Shown: in pieces, positions 7,744 through 17,273 of the stretch | Position numbering within the stretch: the stretch's first letter is position 1 | How the letters are laid out: every line of letters starts with the position of its first letter | NCBI GenBank assembly: GCA_028706735.1 | Contig: JAQTVS010000015.1 | Coordinates: 1-17,947, forward strand | DNA: 17,947 bases | DNA from: Thiomonas sp. | Lineage (GTDB): Bacteria; Pseudomonadota; Gammaproteobacteria; Burkholderiales; Burkholderiaceae_C | Reading direction: 5' to 3' | The notes under the pieces: generated by a model | What the model was told of the DNA's origin: nothing | What the model saw: only the letters and a program-made list of their open reading frames with translations | The model's database searches: none | Made by a program: the position numbers and the translations under genes

Positions 7744-8660
7744 CTGCTCCCGTCTCCATTCATCTCATCGGTGCGCCCACCGACATCGGCGCGGGCGACC
7801 GGGGCGCCTCCATGGGGCCGGAAGCGCTGCGGGTGGCCGGCATCGACCGCGCCCTGCGCGGCCTCGGGCTGGAGGTCGTTGACTGCGGCAACCTCATCGG
7901 CCCGCACAACCCCTGGCTGCCGCCGGCCAGCGGCTATCGCCACCTGCCTGAAGTCATCGCCTGGAACACCGCGGTGCATCAGGCGGTGGGCGACGCCTTG
8001 CGCGCAAGCGCGCTGCCTATTCTTCTTGGCGGCGACCACTGCCTGGCCATCGGCTCGCTCAGCGCGGTGGCGCGGCATTGCCGCGTAAACGGCCGCAAGC
8101 TGCGCGTGCTGTGGCTCGACGCGCATGCCGACTTCAACACCCACACCGTCACACCGACCGGCAACATCCACGGCATGCCTGTGGCCTGCCTGTGCGGCAA
8201 CGGGCCGCTGGCGCTCACCACGCTGGGCGGCCCGGCGCCGCAGTTGCCGCCGTCCTGCATCCGGCAGATCGGCATCCGCAGCGTGGACGCGGAGGAAAAG
8301 CGGCTGGTGCACCAGGCCGGGCTCGACGTGTTCGACATGCGCTTCATCGACGAATACGGCATGCGCGAGGCCATGCGCCAGGCGCTCGCCGGAATCGACG
8401 CCGACACCCATCTGCATGTGAGCTTCGATGTCGATTTTCTCGACCCCGACATCGCCCCCGGCGTGGGCACCACCGTGCCCGGCGGCCCCACCTACCGCGA
8501 AGCGCAGCTTTGCATGGAAATGATTGCCGACACCGGACTGCTGGCCTCGCTCGACGTGGTGGAACTCAACCCCGCCTTCGACGAACGCAACCGCACCGCC
8601 GAGGTGGCGGTCGATCTCATCGAGAGCCTGTTCGGCAAGTCCACGCTGATGCGCAAGTAA
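7740..8660 (+). CDS. rocF: Arginase
   Basis: Ureohydrolase of 306 residues that hydrolyses L-arginine to ornithine and urea with a two-manganese centre. All metal ligands are visible: H100 (GGDH), D127, H129 and D131 (DAHAD), and D230 and D232 (SFDVD). The stretch [14 protein letters not shown] (132-145) corresponds to the arginine-recognition loop of true arginases, with H144 at the catalytic histidine position; E275 matches the conserved glutamate near the C-terminus. This loop favours arginase over agmatinase or formimidoylglutamase. The ATG overlaps the stop of the LOG-family gene by the ATGA arrangement, so translational coupling is likely; an upstream in-frame ATG (7692) would add an arginine-rich run inside the previous gene and is rejected. 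No ornithine- or urea-handling genes adjoin it. Confidence 0.92.
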   Translation: MTAPVSIHLIGAPTDIGAGDRGASMGPEALRVAGIDRALRGLGLEVVDCGNLIGPHNPWLPPASGYRHLPEVIAWNTAVHQAVGDALRASALPILLGGDHCLAIGSLSAVARHCRVNGRKLRVLWLDAHADFNTHTVTPTGNIHGMPVACLCGNGPLALTTLGGPAPQLPPSCIRQIGIRSVDAEEKRLVHQAGLDVFDMRFIDEYGMREAMRQALAGIDADTHLHVSFDVDFLDPDIAPGVGTTVPGGPTYREAQLCMEMIADTGLLASLDVVELNPAFDERNRTAEVAVDLIESLFGKSTLMRK

Positions 8661-8688
8661 GGCTGTCGGCGCAGCGACAATAGCGTCC

Positions 8689-10531
<1,843 letters not shown>

Positions 10532-10542
<11 letters not shown>

Positions 10543-11218
10543 CAAGCTCCCGTTCCAGCGCCTGCTGCACACCCCGATCTTCAAGCCCTGGCCCGCCGAC
10601 ACCCTGGCGCGGCTGCAGGCGCATTGCCAGACGCTCAGCCTGCGCACGGGCAGCGTGCTGTTCACCGAAGGCAGTGCGGGCAGCGCGTTTTACTTTGTGT
10701 TGAGCGGGCGCATCTTGCTGAGTTCTGGCAGTGCGGCGGGACAGGAGAAGATTGTCGAAATCATCCAGCCCGATCAGTTGTTCGCGCTGGCCGTGGGGTT
10801 TCTGGGCAAAAAATATCCCGTCACCGCCACCTGCGAGGGCCGCTGCGAGCTGATCGAAATTCCGTTCGCCCCCTTCCTGCAGATTCTGCGCGAGCAGCCC
10901 GAGCTCACCTGGCTGATGATGGGCAACCTCAGCATCCGGCTGAATTTCATGATCAACGAAATTCGCCGTCTCAGCGTGGAGTCGGCCGATGCGCGGGTGG
11001 CCGAATATCTGCTCGATCAATGCCCGCAATGGGACGGCCCAGCCCGGGTGGAATTGCCGTGCACCAAGGCCGCGCTGGCTGCCCGTCTGGGCATCAAGCC
11101 GGAGACGCTCTCGCGGGTGTTTGCCCGCTTGCGACGCGACGGCCTGGCCGACATTGGTCGGCTGCATGTGGACATCCCCGACCTCAAAGCCTTGCGCGCC
11201 TGGCGCAGTGGCCGCTGA
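10532..11218 (+). CDS. Crp/Fnr-family regulator, probably DNR/NO-responsive
   Basis: Transcription factor of 228 residues with an N-terminal cyclic-nucleotide-like beta-roll (about 15-125), a long dimerisation helix (about 126-150) and a C-terminal winged helix-turn-helix (about 170-215). The recognition helix reads [12 protein letters not shown]191, S194 and R195 form the ExxSR pattern that in FNR and DNR reads TTGA half-sites. The four N-terminal cysteines of an oxygen-sensing FNR cluster are absent, so a DNR/NnrR-like sensor (haem-bound NO in characterised DNR) is more likely; the ligand is inferred. The ATG overlaps the last 11 bases of recQ. The next gene is hcp, preceded by a perfect TTGAC-N4-GTCAA box, which makes hcp the obvious target. 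Confidence 0.9.
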
Positions 11219-11258
11219 ACGGGGTCAGACCAAACATCAGCCAGGCTTTTTTTGGCGC

Positions 11259-11272
11259 TTGACCGCAGTCAA
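11259..11272. promoter_or_regulatory. FNR/DNR-type operator upstream of hcp
   Basis: TTGACCGCAGTCAA is a perfect palindrome of the TTGAC-N4-GTCAA form, close to the FNR (TTGAT-N4-ATCAA) and DNR consensus. Its centre is at 11265.5. A -10-like hexamer TAGAGT lies at 11296-11301, which puts a start site near 11307 and the box near -41.5, the class II activator position. The box stands 62 bases before the hcp ATG and just after the gene for a matching regulator. Confidence 0.8.
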
Positions 11273-11334
11273 GGACGCGAGAAAACCCCGATCCCTAGAG
11301 TGCAGCCCTGTCATCAACCCGCCAGGAGCTGCAC

Positions 11335-12996
11335 ATGTTTTGTTATCAATGCGACCAGACTACCCGCAACGACAACGGGATCGGCTGCACCGGACCGCAA
11401 GGCGTTTGCGGCAAAGATGAACCGACCTCCGATCTGCAGGATCTGCTGATCTATCAACTCAAGGGCATCGCCCAGTACGCCAAACGCGCCCGCGTCCTGG
11501 GCTGGACCGACCCGACGGTGGATCGCTTCATGCTCTACGGTCTGTTCACCACCCTGACCAACGTCAACTTCAACACTGCGCGCTTCGGCAAACTCATTCA
11601 GGAAGCCGCCGCCACCCGCGACCGGGTGCGCGATGCCTACGTCGCCGCGGCGCGCAGCCAGGGCCAGACGCCCGAAACCCTCGAAGGCCCGGCCAGTTTC
11701 GTGCCCGCCGCCTCGCTCGACGCCGTGCTGGAGCAGGCCGCGCTGGGCGGAGTCAAGGCCGGTGAAGCTGTGGTCGGCGAAGACGCCAACGGTCTGCGCG
11801 TGCTCATTCTCTACGGCATGAAAGGGGTTGCCGCCTACGCCTACCACGCCCGCATGCTGGGCCAGCAACGCGACAGCGTGGACGCCAAGGTCGAAGACCT
11901 GCTCGATTATCTCGCCAGCAACCCCGCCGACATCGGCGACCTGCTGGAACATGCGCTGGAGGTCGGCCGACTGAATCTGGAAGTCATGGAAATGCTCGAC
12001 GCGGGCAACACCGGCGCGTTCGGCGCCCAGCAGATCACGCAGGTGCGCACCTCTGCGCTCAAGGGCAAGGCCATTCTGGTCAGCGGCCACGACATGCACG
12101 ATCTCCAACTGCTGCTGGAACAGACGCAGGGCCTGGGCATCAACGTCTATACCCACGGCGAAATGCTGCCCGCGCATGCCTATCCCAAGCTCAAGGCCTA
12201 CCCGCAACTCGTGGGCAACTATGGCGGCGCCTGGCAGGATCAGCAAACCGAGTTCGCCAACTTTCCCGGCCCGGTGATCGTCACCTCCAACTGCATCATC
12301 GAGCCCGACCGCAGCTACAAGAACCGCGTGTTCACCACCGGCCCGGTGGGCTGGCCCGGCGTGCGGCATATCGAAGGCGGCGATTTTTCTGCGGTCATCC
12401 AGGCGGCAAAAGCGACGCCCGGCTTCAGCGAAGACGCACCAGAGAAATTCATCACCGTGGGCTTTGGCCGCCACACCCTGATGGGCGTGGCCGATCAGGT
12501 GATCGATGCGGTCAAGAGCGGCGCGATCCGCCACTTCTTCCTCGTCGGCGGCTGCGACGGCGCTTCGCCCAAGCGGCAATACTTCACCGACGTGGCGAAA
12601 GAAGCGCCGAGCGACAGCGTCATCCTCACCCTGGGCTGCGGCAAATACCGCGTGAACCGCGAAGACTACGGCGACATCGGCGGCATTCCGCGCCTGCTCG
12701 ACGTGGGCCAGTGCAACGACGCGCACTCGGCCATCCAGATCGCCGGGGCGCTGGCCAAGGCCTTCGATTGCGGGCTGAACGACCTGCCGCTGTCTTACAT
12801 GATCTCGTGGATGGAGCAGAAGGCCACGGCCATTTTCCTGTCCATGCTGGCGCTCGATCTCAAGGGCATCCACCTCGGCCCCACGCTGCCCGGCTATCTC
12901 ACGCCCAATCTGATCGCCGTGCTGCAAGAGCGCTATGACGTGCGCCCGATCGGCGACGCCCGCGCCGACGTGGCCGCTGCGCTGCAAGCGGCCTGA
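11335..12996 (+). CDS. hcp: Hydroxylamine reductase / hybrid cluster protein, class II
   Basis: Cytoplasmic hybrid-cluster protein of 553 residues. It was characterised as reducing hydroxylamine to ammonia and, in E. coli, NO; it is a nitrosative-stress enzyme. The N-terminal cysteines C3, C6, C18 and C25 have the spacing C-x2-C-x11-C-x6-C of class II proteins, which carry a [2Fe-2S] cluster, instead of the shorter spacing of the [4Fe-4S] classes. The hybrid Fe-S-O cluster ligands can all be placed by comparison with Desulfovibrio Hcp: H252, E276, C320, C407 (persulphide), C435, C460, E494 and K496. No key residue is missing. AGGAG (11324-11328) lies 6 bases before the ATG. A DNR/FNR box and -10 element precede it; the reductase gene follows after a hairpin. 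Confidence 0.96.
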   Translation: MFCYQCDQTTRNDNGIGCTGPQGVCGKDEPTSDLQDLLIYQLKGIAQYAKRARVLGWTDPTVDRFMLYGLFTTLTNVNFNTARFGKLIQEAAATRDRVRDAYVAAARSQGQTPETLEGPASFVPAASLDAVLEQAALGGVKAGEAVVGEDANGLRVLILYGMKGVAAYAYHARMLGQQRDSVDAKVEDLLDYLASNPADIGDLLEHALEVGRLNLEVMEMLDAGNTGAFGAQQITQVRTSALKGKAILVSGHDMHDLQLLLEQTQGLGINVYTHGEMLPAHAYPKLKAYPQLVGNYGGAWQDQQTEFANFPGPVIVTSNCIIEPDRSYKNRVFTTGPVGWPGVRHIEGGDFSAVIQAAKATPGFSEDAPEKFITVGFGRHTLMGVADQVIDAVKSGAIRHFFLVGGCDGASPKRQYFTDVAKEAPSDSVILTLGCGKYRVNREDYGDIGGIPRLLDVGQCNDAHSAIQIAGALAKAFDCGLNDLPLSYMISWMEQKATAIFLSMLALDLKGIHLGPTLPGYLTPNLIAVLQERYDVRPIGDARADVAAALQAA

Positions 12997-13005
12997 CCCG
13001 GCTTG

Positions 13006-13033
13006 CCGCCCCTGCGCACGCGGGGGCGGTTTT
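13006..13033 (+). terminator. Intercistronic hairpin between hcp and the reductase
   Basis: CCGCCCCTGC (13006-13015) and GCGGGGGCGG (13020-13029) form a ten-pair stem with one U-G wobble and a GCAC loop, followed by only four Ts. It lies 9 bases after the hcp stop and directly before the reductase ribosome-binding site. A partial terminator or a stabilising processing hairpin that lowers expression of the downstream gene relative to hcp would fit. Confidence 0.55.
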
Positions 13034-13047
13034 CAGGAATCAAAGTC

Positions 13048-14082
13048 ATGAACGATTACGCCATCTCCCTCGAAACCCGCGACGGCAAGACCTTCGCGTT
13101 TCACAGCAACCCCCAGGAAAGCCTGCTCGAAGCCGCTTTGCGCCAAGACATTCTGCTGCCCGCCAACTGCCGCAGCGGTTCGTGCGGATCGTGCGTGGCC
13201 CGGGTCGAATCCGGGCTGGTGCAACTGACCGAAGTCTCCAGCAGCGTGCTCGACGACGCCCAGCGGGCGCAAGGCCAGGTGCTGCTGTGCCGCAGCTACG
13301 CCGAGTCTGACGTGCGCCTGATCGCGCCCTACCCTTCAGACAAAGTGCGGCTGCAGCAGATCATTGTGCGCAAGGCCACCATAGCCCGTCTGGAGCCGCT
13401 GGCGCAAGACACCGTCGGTCTCTGGCTGCAACTCCAGCCGCACGACACCTTGGGCGCAGGCGCCGAGTTCGAACCCGGTCAATACTTGGAACTGCGCGTG
13501 CCCGGCGCCGATCAGTGGCGCCCCTTCTCCATCGCCAGCATTCCCAACTGGGACGGTGCGCTGCAGTTCATCATCACTCTGCGGCCGGAGGGTTTACTCT
13601 CCAACCATCTGCGCCAGCAGGCGCAAGTTGGCCAGACGCTGGAAGTCCGCGGCCCGTTCGGTGAGTTCAATCTGCAGGAAACCGGCCGCACGCGCTGGTT
13701 CATCGCTGGCGGCAGCGGCCTCGCGCCCGAACTCTCGATGCTGCGCCGCATGGCCGACTGGGGCGACGACACCCCGGCGCGGCTTTACTTCGGCGTGCGG
13801 CACGACACCAGCCTGTTCCTGCTCGATGAAATCAGCGCGCTCAAGCAACAACTGCCCGGGCTCGCGGTGCATCTGTGCGTCTCCCACCCCGGACCACAGT
13901 GGCCCGAGCCCGCCCGCAACATCGTTGAAACCTTCCGCGCCGATCTGGCGCAGGCCACCCGCAAGCCCGATGTCTATGTCTGCGGCTCAGACCGGCTGGT
14001 GGCGGGCATCCGCGATGCGGTGCGTCTGGCTGCCCTGCCCGATCAGCAACTGTTCGGCGAGTCTTTCGGAGCGATGGCGTAA
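13048..14082 (+). CDS. 2Fe-2S ferredoxin-flavoprotein reductase, likely Hcp partner
   Basis: NAD(P)H-dependent electron-transfer protein of 344 residues. The N-terminal plant-type ferredoxin domain binds [2Fe-2S] through C41, C46, C49 and C81. An FAD domain with RPFS (158-161) and an NAD domain with GGSGLAP (221-227) and CGSD (312-315) follow. This order, ferredoxin first, is that of phenol hydroxylase and methane mono-oxygenase reductases; E. coli Hcr, the known Hcp reductase, has its ferredoxin at the C-terminus. Its position directly after hcp makes an Hcr-like role the best inference. AGGA (13035-13038), 9 bases before this ATG, supports the start over an in-frame codon at 13003, which would run through the hairpin. 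The stop codon directly abuts the stop of the terC remnant on the other strand. Confidence 0.9.
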   Translation: MNDYAISLETRDGKTFAFHSNPQESLLEAALRQDILLPANCRSGSCGSCVARVESGLVQLTEVSSSVLDDAQRAQGQVLLCRSYAESDVRLIAPYPSDKVRLQQIIVRKATIARLEPLAQDTVGLWLQLQPHDTLGAGAEFEPGQYLELRVPGADQWRPFSIASIPNWDGALQFIITLRPEGLLSNHLRQQAQVGQTLEVRGPFGEFNLQETGRTRWFIAGGSGLAPELSMLRRMADWGDDTPARLYFGVRHDTSLFLLDEISALKQQLPGLAVHLCVSHPGPQWPEPARNIVETFRADLAQATRKPDVYVCGSDRLVAGIRDAVRLAALPDQQLFGESFGAMA

Positions 14083-14319
14083 TCAACCGGCCTTCGCCGC
14101 CTCATCTCGCGTCTTCCACAGCGAGAACAACACGCCCGCTGCCAGCAAGCCAAAGGTCACCGCCAGGCTGACGGCCGAGGGAATCTTGCCGACCATCTCG
14201 GCCACAATGATCTTGCCGCCGATGAACACCAGCACCAGCGCCAGCGCGTATTTCAGATAGGCGAAGCGGTGCAAAATGGCCGCCAGCGCGAAGTACAGCG
14301 CACGCAGTCCGAGGATGGC
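14083..14319 (-). pseudogene. 3' remnant of a TerC-family membrane protein gene
   Basis: Seventy-eight codons with the C-terminal pattern of TerC/Alx-type integral membrane proteins: it opens with AILGLRALYF, a hallmark of the family, and continues through LKYALALVLVFIGGK and a last hydrophobic segment. Full-length relatives have about 300 or more residues, so roughly three quarters of the gene is missing. The open frame continues upstream to 14502, but from 14320 onward it is antisense to an nhaR-like remnant and has no TerC character. It has no credible start codon or ribosome-binding site of its own. The break at about 14320 coincides with the break in that second remnant. Confidence 0.72.
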
Positions 14320-14439
14320 CTGCTTGGCCACTGCGAGGACATGCACCAGGAGTTCTACGCCATCTCGGTGGAACGCCGCATCACCCATCCCGGCGTGGCG
14401 CAGATCACCCGCGTGGCCAAAGACCTGCTGAGCGCCTGA
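14320..14439 (+). pseudogene. 3' remnant of an NhaR-like LysR-family regulator gene
   Basis: About 39 codons ending in a TGA; the core reads HQEFYAISVERRITHPGV, which resembles the C-terminal end of NhaR-type LysR regulators (E. coli NhaR has EEYHAIFAERMIQHPAV at the same place). The helix-turn-helix and most of the effector domain, over 250 residues, are absent. The reading frame has an ATG at 14341 that would give only 32 residues, with no ribosome-binding site. The remnant begins where the terC remnant on the opposite strand stops, so both genes have lost their 5' portions at the same point. The assignment is from remembered family pattern, not an alignment. Confidence 0.55.
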
Positions 14440-14455
14440 ACCCGCCTGGGAGACA

Positions 14456-14965
14456 TCAAGGAAACGCCGGGATGTCGGTGTCCATCCCCTCGGACGCCAC
14501 ATTCGGACAGCAGTCCTTCATGCGGTCCATGATGTGCTGCACCTGCTCATGCGCCACGTCAGCCATCACCAGCACCTGGCCAGAGGCAATGGCCTCCTTG
14601 AAGCGCTCCAGCCGGGTGCTGCTCACACTGACACCCACCATGCTGCTGGCCCAACTGCCTACCAGCGCACCCGCTGCCGCAAGGGCAATGACAATGCCGC
14701 CAGCGGGAATGATGGCCATGCCCGGTAGAGCCACCGCCACCAGCCCGGCAATCAGCCCGGTGGTGCCACCAGCAGCCGCACCGCGCTCGATGGCGGGAAT
14801 CAGATCGGAACGCTGCGCGATGCCCGCTTCCGGCAAATCGCCCAACTGCGTGCCCTCGCGCGCCAGAACGTGGATGTGCTTGTCCGGAATCCGGGCGAGC
14901 AGCAGGCTATCCACCAAGGTATGTGCGCTGGGCACATCGGGTGCGAGAAAAAAGAGTCTGCGCAT
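14456..14965 (-). CDS. DUF1269-like glycine-rich membrane protein
   Basis: Small protein of 169 residues of unknown function. A soluble N-terminal segment starting MRRLFFLAPDVPSAHTLVD (1-60) is followed by a hydrophobic Gly/Ala-rich stretch (about 62-110) with repeated small residues, probably two membrane helices. A soluble C-terminal segment includes VGVSVSSTRLERFKEAI (110-126). The pattern resembles the DUF1269 family of proteobacterial proteins, for which I know no biochemical role. A clean AGGAG lies 6 bases before the ATG at 14965, which rules out a longer in-frame start at 15046. It is transcribed away from the acyltransferase gene, with an inverted repeat at 15021-15044 in the shared upstream region. 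It ends beside the nhaR remnant and shows no functional link to it. Confidence 0.8.
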   Translation of the reverse strand: MRRLFFLAPDVPSAHTLVDSLLLARIPDKHIHVLAREGTQLGDLPEAGIAQRSDLIPAIERGAAAGGTTGLIAGLVAVALPGMAIIPAGGIVIALAAAGALVGSWASSMVGVSVSSTRLERFKEAIASGQVLVMADVAHEQVQHIMDRMKDCCPNVASEGMDTDIPAFP

Positions 14966-14971
14966 GAAAGT

Positions 14972-14976
14972 CTCCT
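14972..14976 (-). promoter_or_regulatory. Ribosome-binding site of the DUF1269-like gene
   Basis: AGGAG on the minus strand, 6 bases upstream of the ATG at 14965. It decides this start over the in-frame codon at 15046. Confidence 0.8.
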
Positions 14977-15020
14977 GAATGATCCGCCGAGATACGCCAG
15001 TCGGCCCTGAGAATAAACAC

Positions 15021-15044
15021 GGGTCTAGCCTGAAGACTAGACCC
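15021..15044. promoter_or_regulatory. Inverted repeat in the divergent upstream region
   Basis: GGGTCTAG (15021-15028) and CTAGACCC (15037-15044) are perfect eight-base arms around an eight-base loop. The element lies about 55 bases upstream of the DUF1269-like start and about 90 bases before the acyltransferase start. It has no T-run on either side, so a protein-binding site is more likely than a terminator. Confidence 0.4.
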
Positions 15045-15133
15045 AATCCATGAAAACTGGCTTAGGGTTTTAACCGGTGCAGCCGACATTGACTGAAACG
15101 ATTTCCGCTCTTCTTTCTTGCAGAATGCAGTGC

Positions 15134-15871
15134 ATGTCGCAAAACTCCTCCGCTCCGCGCGCCGCCCTTTCCCGCCGCACAGATTTGCAAAGCCTGCGCG
15201 CGCTCGCCATCCTCATCGTTGTCGCCGCGCACGCACACATTCCTGGAATGCAGGGCGGCTACGTTGGCGTGGATGTCTTTTTTGTGCTGTCTGGATTCCT
15301 GATCTCGGGTCTGATCCTGCACGAAGTGGAAACAACCCGGCGCTTCAACGCCTGGGCCTTTTATGCGCGCCGACTCAAACGCCTGCTCCCCGCCTTGCTG
15401 GTTGTGCTGCTCCTGGTATCTGCCACCGCTTGGTTGCTCGCCAGCCCGCTGCAGCAACGCGAGGACGCTGCGGCCGGACAAGCCGCCGCTCTGTGGCTGA
15501 GCAATTTCTATTTCTCCGCCCGGATCATCAATTATTTTTCTGCGGGCTTGGGCGGCAACCTGTTTCTGCATACTTGGTCGCTGGCTGTCGAAGAACAGTT
15601 TTATTTGATCTGGCCCTGGATGCTGCTGTTTCTTCTGGGCGTCTGGTCATGGCAAGGCGCGCCCTTCAGCCGCAAGCGGCTGGCGATTGGGCTTGCATTC
15701 CTGGCAGTCGCCTCACTCCTCCTCGGTGCGTATTGGTCCAACACGGCTGTCGAGGCGGGGTTTTATTTGATGCCGGGCAGGATGTGGGAGTTTGCGCTCG
15801 GTGCGTTGATCTTTCTGCTGCGGCAAGCTCTGGATCACCCCCCCCCGCAACTCAATACGCTGATTTGCTGA
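15134..15871 (+). CDS. OafA/YrhL-type acyltransferase, 5' part of a frameshifted gene
   Basis: Membrane acyltransferase-3 domain, 245 residues before a premature stop. Members O-acylate surface sugars such as O-antigen or capsule. Family marks are present: LRALAILIVVAAH with the catalytic-type histidine near the N-terminus, GYVGVDVFFVLSGFLIS, FYARRLKRLLPAL and HTWSLAVEEQFYLIWPW. About six hydrophobic helices can be counted; the family normally has ten or more. The frame runs through nine Cs (15838-15846) and then stops at TGA 15869-15871, while the rest of the domain continues in the frame shifted by -1. One more C, or two fewer, would restore a protein of about 669 residues. No Shine-Dalgarno is clear: ATG 15134 is preferred, with ATG 15125 and GTG 15077 as alternatives. 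Confidence 0.82.
   Translation: MSQNSSAPRAALSRRTDLQSLRALAILIVVAAHAHIPGMQGGYVGVDVFFVLSGFLISGLILHEVETTRRFNAWAFYARRLKRLLPALLVVLLLVSATAWLLASPLQQREDAAAGQAAALWLSNFYFSARIINYFSAGLGGNLFLHTWSLAVEEQFYLIWPWMLLFLLGVWSWQGAPFSRKRLAIGLAFLAVASLLLGAYWSNTAVEAGFYLMPGRMWEFALGALIFLLRQALDHPPPQLNTLIC
15838..15846 (+). repeat. C9 homopolymer at the frameshift point
   Basis: Nine Cs lie inside the acyltransferase coding region, in a loop-like segment (DHPPPQ) between two membrane helices. The reading frame switches exactly here. Such tracts change length by slipped-strand mispairing, and ten or seven Cs would join the two halves. Confidence 0.85.
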
Positions 15872-17142
15872 ACCGGTGGCGCGGGCGTTCTCTCCTGAAT
15901 ACCTCTGGCTGGTTTCTCATCCTGGCTGCAACGGCGCTCTACCCGGACGATTTGCGCTACCCGGGGCTCTGGGCTCTGCTGCCTTGCTTGGGAGCGTCCT
16001 TGGTCTTGCTGGATGCCCCTGAATTACACGCCTCCAGCGCATTTTCGCGTCTGGTGCTGCGCGCGCCCATCCTGCAAGTCCTCGGGAATCTGTCATACAG
16101 CCTCTATCTTTGGCACTGGCCGGTGCTTGTTCTTGGCGGACAAATCTTGGGGACGAGTTGGCTGGTGCGCCTCGGGCTGATCGCCCTGAGCGTGGCGTTG
16201 GCTGCAGCAACCTATGTCGCGGTCGAGCGCCCTGTGCGCCAGTTGCCAATCCGGCAGACCATGAACGTTTTTATCAGCTCGGCACTCGGCATGGCTCTGG
16301 GGTTTTTTGTTTTGGGCGCGTGGCAAAACGCCGCTGTTCAAAACCTGCACTCGCCCGCGCAGTCACGCATCCAGATGGCCAGAATGGATCTTCCTGTCCT
16401 TTACTCTCAGCCGTGTGATACTTGGTTCCACAGCGCAGAGGTGTCCGAATGCGTCTACGGACCCAAAGACGCCCGCCATACGGTGGTGATGTTTGGCGAT
16501 AGCGTGCTTGCACAGTGGTTTCCGGCAGTGGCCGAGATCTATCTCAAAAAACCGGGCTGGCGTCTGGTCGTGCTGACCAAGTCTGCATGTTCGGCGCAAG
16601 AGGTCAGCTACTACTACCCGCGCATCAAAGCCATGTACACGGTGTGTGATACTTGGCGCAAGCGGGCCATCGACCTGATGGTTCAGATGCGCCCGGATGT
16701 GGTCATCATGGGATCGACGCACTACGGATTCACGCCGCAGCAATGGATCTCCGGGACGCGCCTGGTGCTCAAGCGTCTCAGCCCCGTCTCAGGCGCAATT
16801 GCCATCATCAGCCCGACGCCGGAGTTGGGTTTTGATGGGCCGGATTGCCTCGCTGCGAAGGCGAACTGGCCAGATTGGCTGCCATCCCCGGAGCGCTGCC
16901 AAACCCCGCTCAATCCCGTGACGAAGAACAGCGTTTTTGATCTGCTGAAAACTGCATCCGAGCCTTTCCGTCATGTCGGAGTGATTGACATGCTAGACGC
17001 CATTTGCCCAAATCAGCTTTGCCGCGCACAACGCGGCAGGCACATCGTTTACCGCGACGGGCAACACCTCACAGCGCGTTTCATCCATTCGCTTGCACCT
17101 GAGTTGCGGCAGGCGTTACACCAGAACCATATTCCTAGCTGA
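15847..17142 (+). pseudogene. Acyltransferase 3' part with C-terminal SGNH domain
   Basis: Continuation of the same gene in another frame, 431 codons to the TGA at 17140-17142. It starts with further membrane helices of the acyltransferase-3 domain (LGNLSYSLYLWHWPVLVLGG is a family hallmark). A last helix follows (about 16261-16320) and then a periplasmic SGNH-hydrolase-like domain of about 250 residues. In that domain FGDSVLAQW holds the block I Gly-Asp-Ser and the terminal DGQHLT carries the usual Asp-x-x-His pair. The fusion of membrane acyltransferase and SGNH domain is known in O-acetyltransferases of O-antigen and peptidoglycan. No good start exists near the frameshift, so this half is unlikely to be made alone. 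Codon use and protein sequence are intact throughout, with no second lesion, which argues for a recent or reversible frameshift or a sequencing error at the C-run. Confidence 0.82.
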
Positions 17143-17210
17143 GCCTGAAGTCCCTGCCAAAACATGGCGGCGGGCCGCTCGCTCGCGCGGCAGATCGGCT
17201 ACAGTTCCAA

Positions 17211-17228
17211 ATTGACGTAAACGTCAAT
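17211..17228. promoter_or_regulatory. Palindromic operator candidate upstream of icmF
   Basis: ATTGACGT-AA-ACGTCAAT: eight-base perfect arms with a two-base spacer, 45 bases before the icmF ATG. The shape suits a dimeric regulator. MerR-family LiuR-type regulators of branched-chain amino-acid and acyl-CoA genes in proteobacteria use similar ACGT-centred dyads, as I recall, and icmF would be a sensible target; no regulator gene is visible here. Confidence 0.6.
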
Positions 17229-17273
17229 CAATCATGCCGCTGCGCCATGCACGTTGCGGCGAAGGAGACTGCG

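Noticed and set aside
11230..11254. Hairpin CCAAA...TTTGG plus AGCC-A-GGCT with a seven-T run after the regulator gene
   Set aside because: The inner stem would need a one-base loop and the Ts overlap the outer arm, so a working terminator is unlikely.
14440..14502. Continuation of the 139-codon minus-strand frame as a real gene
   Set aside because: Only the last 78 codons look like TerC; the upstream part is antisense to the nhaR-like remnant and the 3' end of the DUF1269-like gene.
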